The notes under the pieces: model-generated
Database searches by the model: none
Told to the model about the DNA's origin: nothing
What the model saw: only the letters and a program-made list of their open reading frames with translations
Made by a program: the position numbers and the translations under genes
Shown here: piece after piece, positions 59,547 to 64,000 of the stretch
Numbering within the stretch: position 1 is the first letter of the stretch
Layout: each line of letters begins with the position of its first letter
Assembly: GCA_948099385.1 (NCBI GenBank)
Contig: CANUEZ040000193.1
Coordinates: forward strand, 1,686,501-1,750,500
Reading direction: 5' to 3'
DNA length: 64,000 bases
Origin: Fasciola hepatica
Lineage: Eukaryota; Platyhelminthes; Trematoda; Plagiorchiida; Fasciolidae

Positions 59547-60354
59547 GTGGATTTCAAAGTGTGGGCTCTCCCAATCAATGTCCAAAAAGATGCCCAGCTA
59601 CAACTAGAGAGACCGAGGCCTGAGGAAACCAACCCTTTTCAAGGAGCTACTCTAAGAATGCTCAGCAGTGAAAGAGACTTGGGAGAGAAAGTGTCATCTA
59701 CACTCAAAACCCGTAATCACTCTGACAAGGTGTGTGTTTCCGCTTGGAGCATCTATAGCACCATCCATCGGAGGGTTGGAAAGCAATCTTATGTTTCTCT
59801 CAAACTCCTGTAAACCTCACACGTCCTTCCTTGACTGGAGTACGGGAGAACCGTAAAATTTCCCTGCACGGCTTCTGAACTTGCGAAGTCGAAACGGGTG
59901 CAGCGAGCCACCGTTCGTCTCGTTGTTGGACTACGGGGGATAACTTACGATAGGCGGCTGGAGTTACCCGGTCTGCCACCGGAAAAGTATGGAAGAGTGC
60001 GAGGTGACCTGATAAGAATCCGACGAATATTCGGGGTCGGAATGGGCGCCGAGTTGCGGGCGGAGTTCCCTGTGTGGCCACTCGCGCTCAAGGGGTTACT
60101 CGACGACGCTCGTGAGGCTGCAGTTGACCGGGCTACATTTGGTCTACCCTCTTTCCAGGAGGGCGAGCAAACTGTGGAACTCTCTACCAGATGACGTGAT
60201 GAAAGAGGGGAACCACAAACTCATCAAAACGAAACTTGACGCGGATCTGACAAAGAGATGGCGTGTGTCGCTATCTCAGGAACACAGCCAAGATTGGATG
60301 GTGAAAAAGCTCATACAAGAGGTGTCCGAGTGCCTCTATTTCCGAAATTTTTAA
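59547..60354 (+). pseudogene. CR1-like LINE C-terminal region
   Basis: Frames from 59547, 59898 and 60112 overlap. They show LRMLSSERDLGEKVSSTLKT (L-G-V), KRVQRATVRLVVGLRG (usual R-V-Q-R-x-A-T-x), PPEKYGRVRGDLIRIRRIF (R-R-x-R-G-D-L-x) and SRRASKLWNSLPDDVM with IKTKLDADLTKRW at the end. This is the conserved tail after RT in CR1-group ORF2. The final frame runs to a stop at 60352 and is likely the true end of ORF2. A large frameshifted GC-rich stretch (59950-60110) lies in the middle. Confidence 0.78.
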
Positions 60355-61057
60355 ACTTGACAATTGAGTTCAGGAGAAAAAGCATAGTAGTTTCAACACC
60401 AAGGGGCAGCAGTCTAACCTTGCATTCTTCTTCCTTTGTGAATTATATTCCGGGAATCAAACAGTTCAGGTATTGATGGAATCGCGCCGGTTGAGACTAT
60501 TCGAGTATCACAAATGTGTCATTCGTGTATAATATCCAGAGGCGGGGTCTGATATTTTCGATTGCATAGACTTCAGATTATTTCATGATTGCATCTGAAA
60601 GCAGGCCTGAAATTGGCGACCCCATTGGCGCACCTAGTTTTTGTTTTTCACTCAATTGGAAATAGGTTTCCAAGTGAAGATTCACCAAATAAAATGAGTC
60701 CTTCGTTGATAGCATCGTTCTGTCTTGTGGACTGGAGTCGTTTTCCGTCTAGAGCCATCTGTCCTGGTGTGCTCATGAACAGTTATGCCAAAGTGAAGGG
60801 AATAATGGTTTCGTCTATTTGAATGTTTGAAGTTTTCGAATTGTTTCATAAAAGCAACGAAGCGTTTTGTGTCTTCGCTGTCCTTTGACAGGGATGGACA
60901 CAATAGACGGAGAGTGTTTTTAGCTAATTGAAAGTTCGAGGCTGCGGTCGACAAGTAGATTGGTCGTTAGGTCACCTGTGGTTTGTGAACCTTTGGAAGT
61001 TCGTACCAAAACGAAGTTGGGCTCTACGTAGGTTCCACTCCTTTGTACGGTTCTTCC

Positions 61058-61095
<38 letters not shown>

Positions 61096-64000
61096 ATATA
61101 TATCCTATTTTCCTGTTTTCTCGACATTCTTCCGTTTCCATGGGGATGATTTTGATTCCAACTAAAGAATTTATCGAATAACTTTATTGAACCCCCGACC
61201 AGATACCACCACCCTATGCGGACTTCCCACTTTTGCACTCTTCGTGTAACAGGTGGTGAGTTCTACGACGATATGTGACGGAATACAACGGTACCTTAAG
61301 TGTTCTGTACTTTCAGTAGTGGACAAGTCAGATATAATCGAGTTTCGTAAATAATCTTGACTACAAAATGTAATCAGTTTGTAAAACACCAGCATTTGAC
61401 ACCGAACAATCGGTTAAAATATGAGTACCAAATTCTAACTGTGTTGAAAATCGTTCTCAAAAGTAGCACTTTCAAGTATTAGACAAAATTCAGTGTCGGT
61501 CCAGATAACTCAAGTGATCAGTGGTTAAGCTAATGTCTGGGTCAAGAATCCCTGCAGAACACCCAATAGTTTTATCGTCCATCACGTATTTCACTAAATT
61601 TAGCGATATGGTGGTAAAAGCTCTGAGAAGATGAGTCACTGAATGAGGAAGGAAAGCCAGTGTTAGATCTACCAGCCGAATTTGAATGCCATAGAATAAG
61701 TCCGGTGTCCAGACCAGTATGCGAGTTACGCCCAACGTCAGTAAACGACTTTTGGCACAACGCAGTATAAATATGCGTAGATATCTGATATTTCATGAAA
61801 ATGATTACTACTAGGTAGCGAACTGTACAAACCTAAGTTTTTGTCCTCCTCCGGATAGATAATCCGCCACTCAGTATCATAGAAACTGTACAGAAACAAT
61901 ATCCGGCAGTCTGGGGCCATCAGGCCAGTGCAACCGACCACAGTATTGACCATCTAACAAAACCAACTGGCTTGGGGAATCCGGAACATTGAACTGAGAT
62001 TCGCATTCTTTCCAGTCAGAGGTGGGGGTAGTCGAGCGAGCATAGCTGAACGGGGCTGACATGAGCCATGCCTGACCAAAAGGTCACAGGTATAGGGCTA
62101 TCAAGGAGTACCTTCGGAAAGCGCGCGTTTCTATTTGTGCTTGTACGTGCTCGTGTGTGTCCTTGTTTGTGCATGGAGAAGATGATCAGATATATCAGCG
62201 ACGAGTTACACAGAAAGTCGACCATAAATTAAGTGAATAGGTGTCTAGGCCAAGACCATCAAAGGAGTTCATCAAATAGTCATGGCAGATGCAACAGTCA
62301 TTTCCGTTATTAGGATCAGCAGTCATATCGAGTTGTCAAAAACATTGCACGCTAAATGCGCTTTAGATCAACACGGTGTAAATGCACTCTCCAGGTTTTG
62401 CCTCCACACTCAACTACACATTCGCAAACCCGAACATACCAGTGAGTGACCACATTTACTTAGCTCGGCTGCTACCCTGCCAGATCAATGATGCATTCAA
62501 ACCTAAGTAGTACAATTATTTCTTGCAACCACTGCTAATTTAGAGATAGGTTGAAATCACCCACTCACAATTCGCTCACCAGTAGACTCTTTACATATGC
62601 CTACTTGGATGAGCTGACCCATCGTGCAAATGGGCACCAGCTCCTGAATTTATGACCTGGGGTCCCACACAGCTCAACGATGTCTAGAGGCCTGTGTAAT
62701 TGCAAAGGCGAGCAGCAACCATCGTCAAATCATCAACTCAAACACTGTTTACCTTCGATGATGGTTTCTGCACATTCGGACAGCTATGGTATGCTCTTTG
62801 GTCTTTCTGACCTAACATCACGGCATCGCCACTAGGATCATCAAACCCTAAGGCAAAACTTATAGAACCTTCATTCCCTCAGTGCTCCTATTGTGATTTA
62901 TTTGTTGTACTGGTCACTGTCATGTATCATACGAAAATGCTGGAGAATGCCGTACTTCTTTCTAAGCATTTTGTTCACGGTCATCTCCATGTCGTTGTGT
63001 AAATTACAAGGTTCTTTAAGCTGAGGAGTTTCTTGACTGCACAATTTTGCCCTTTTCCCGGTTTGCTTATCCGATATCATTCCAGACTTCATCATCTTGT
63101 GATACTTGAGTAATCTGACTTGCCCAATCACCGGTACTTCCCGAATGTATATCATCAAGACATTCTCCTCGACTCTCCATCGAATGAACACTGACTAAAA
63201 ATTACTTGGCAAATGATCGACTGCTATAGAAGACGTTGTCGAGTTTGACGCTGGCTGCTTCCTAACCCTCAATTCAACAAAGACTGTTTCGATGGTCAAC
63301 CCGTTTGAGATTTGTGAGATACCATCGTCTTCTGCTTGACCAGTTTCGGGTAAAATAAAGCCTGAACACGCATCTGTGATTGTCGAAGTCAGTGGAGTTA
63401 CTCAAGACCCTGACACTCAGGGAGAAAGCTAAGAGTCCAATCACAATGGGTCGTGTGCATAGTAGGGTGCTGATACTATCTGGCATAGACAGTGATCTTG
63501 CCCTGTTATACGAATATGCATGATGTTTTCTATCGCTCTCATAGGTGACACATTTCTAATTGCTAGTGCAATCTGTAGCGTGATGTCGTAACTTATGGTA
63601 AACACAAAATAGGCATTGTTATTGCACATTGAAGTCAGCTTATTTGAATGGTGTGTGGGCAAGTATTATGACAGCACGTTTATGGAGACAGAAAAACGCG
63701 AAATGAAATCAGAAGACACACAAACTAGCACCGAAATGTACTCGTTCTTTGATAAATAATATAGGGCAGTTTGATAAGCATGAAATATGTAGGAGAAAAA
63801 CCTGAGCACAATTACTGATCCATAAATGATGATTGGTGGGCACTACCTTGTCAATTACTGTCACGTGATGAAGAAGCCCACTGTTATAATCAATATCCCA
63901 AGTTGCATTGGGATGAGATATACGTGACGAATAATTTGGTCTTTGGGAAAGGTGCCTGAGTGATGATAAGAGTAAAAACTGGGCAAACGAACAGTGATTG
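60355..64000. other. Stretch without recognised gene
   Basis: About 3.6 kb containing the TA tract at 61059-61103. Frames up to 97 codons (62898-63191 minus, 60682-60954 minus) show no signatures I can name. No inverted counterpart to any part of the arms was noticed here. Confidence 0.5.
61059..61103. repeat. (TA)n microsatellite downstream of CR1 LINE
   Basis: About 45 bp of TA with one tttata interruption near 61081. Flanks are unlike those of the other tracts. Confidence 0.95.

Larger units (their letters stand above)
57721..60354 (+). mobile_element. CR1-like LINE, decayed
   Basis: Endonuclease, reverse transcriptase and C-terminal region follow one another on the plus strand over 2.6 kb, the order and size of ORF2 of CR1-group LINEs. 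Frames change several times. No poly-A tail or short terminal repeat was seen after the stop at 60352-60354. Confidence 0.8.

Noticed and set aside
62898..63191. 97-codon minus-strand frame near the window end
   Set aside because: Lysine- and methionine-rich with no recognised motif, and no neighbouring exon-like frame; not supported as a gene.
1..64000. Possible tRNA or 5S rRNA genes
   Set aside because: I looked for the B-box form ggttcgaatcc and matching A boxes; isolated gttcgaa-like strings (near 22207, 23474, 25027) lack the rest of a tRNA fold.
1..64000. CRISPR arrays, operons or bacterial regulatory sites
   Set aside because: No short direct repeats with regular spacers; coding density and LINE/LTR content are eukaryotic.

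Overview
The window looks like repeat-dense, gene-free intergenic or heterochromatic DNA from a eukaryote, most likely a flatworm of the trematode type. The basis is the repeat company: a Ty3/gypsy element with CsRn1-like Gag and Pol, a second gypsy family resembling the Sinbad/Boudicca group, BEL/Pao fragments, an RTE/SR2-like LINE and a CR1-like LINE, plus long (TA)n tracts. The assignment rests on remembered family resemblance, not on a search. I found no intact host gene, rRNA, tRNA or CRISPR array. Nearly all short open frames are chance frames or broken pieces of transposon genes.

The dominant structure is a very large inverted repeat. Positions 1-20939 (left arm, running off the window start) are the reverse complement of 29215-50137 (right arm), around a unique spacer of about 8.3 kb (20940-29214). 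Within each arm, a 2609-bp segment is tandemly duplicated with identical breakpoints (11827-17044 left, 33115-38332 right). The inner arm, from about 9 kb inward, is almost indel-free between arms. The outer 8-9 kb carries many substitutions and several large arm-specific insertions or deletions.

Left arm from outside in (mirrored in the right arm): BEL/Pao-type protease remnant; an unrecognised coding remnant; a protease-like remnant; RTE-type LINE reverse transcriptase; BEL/Pao reverse transcriptase remnant; a dispersed 550-bp unit with a decayed open frame; an LTR-bounded, internally deleted CsRn1-like gypsy element; the 2.6-kb tandem pair; an unannotated stretch; two (TA)n tracts, one beside a hammerhead-ribozyme-like segment. 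The spacer holds a decayed second gypsy family (26.5-27.6 kb) and one more (TA)n tract.

Beyond the right arm, 51.3-54.0 kb holds a third copy of the CsRn1-like element. It still has RNase H and integrase, and it is interrupted by the 550-bp unit. Then come about 3.7 kb without recognisable content, a CR1-like LINE (57.7-60.4 kb) with endonuclease, reverse transcriptase and C-terminal region, and 3.6 kb with nothing recognised. No genes work together here. The interest is structural: palindrome, nested duplication, arm-to-arm homogenisation, and apparent conversion between an arm and the nearby third element copy.
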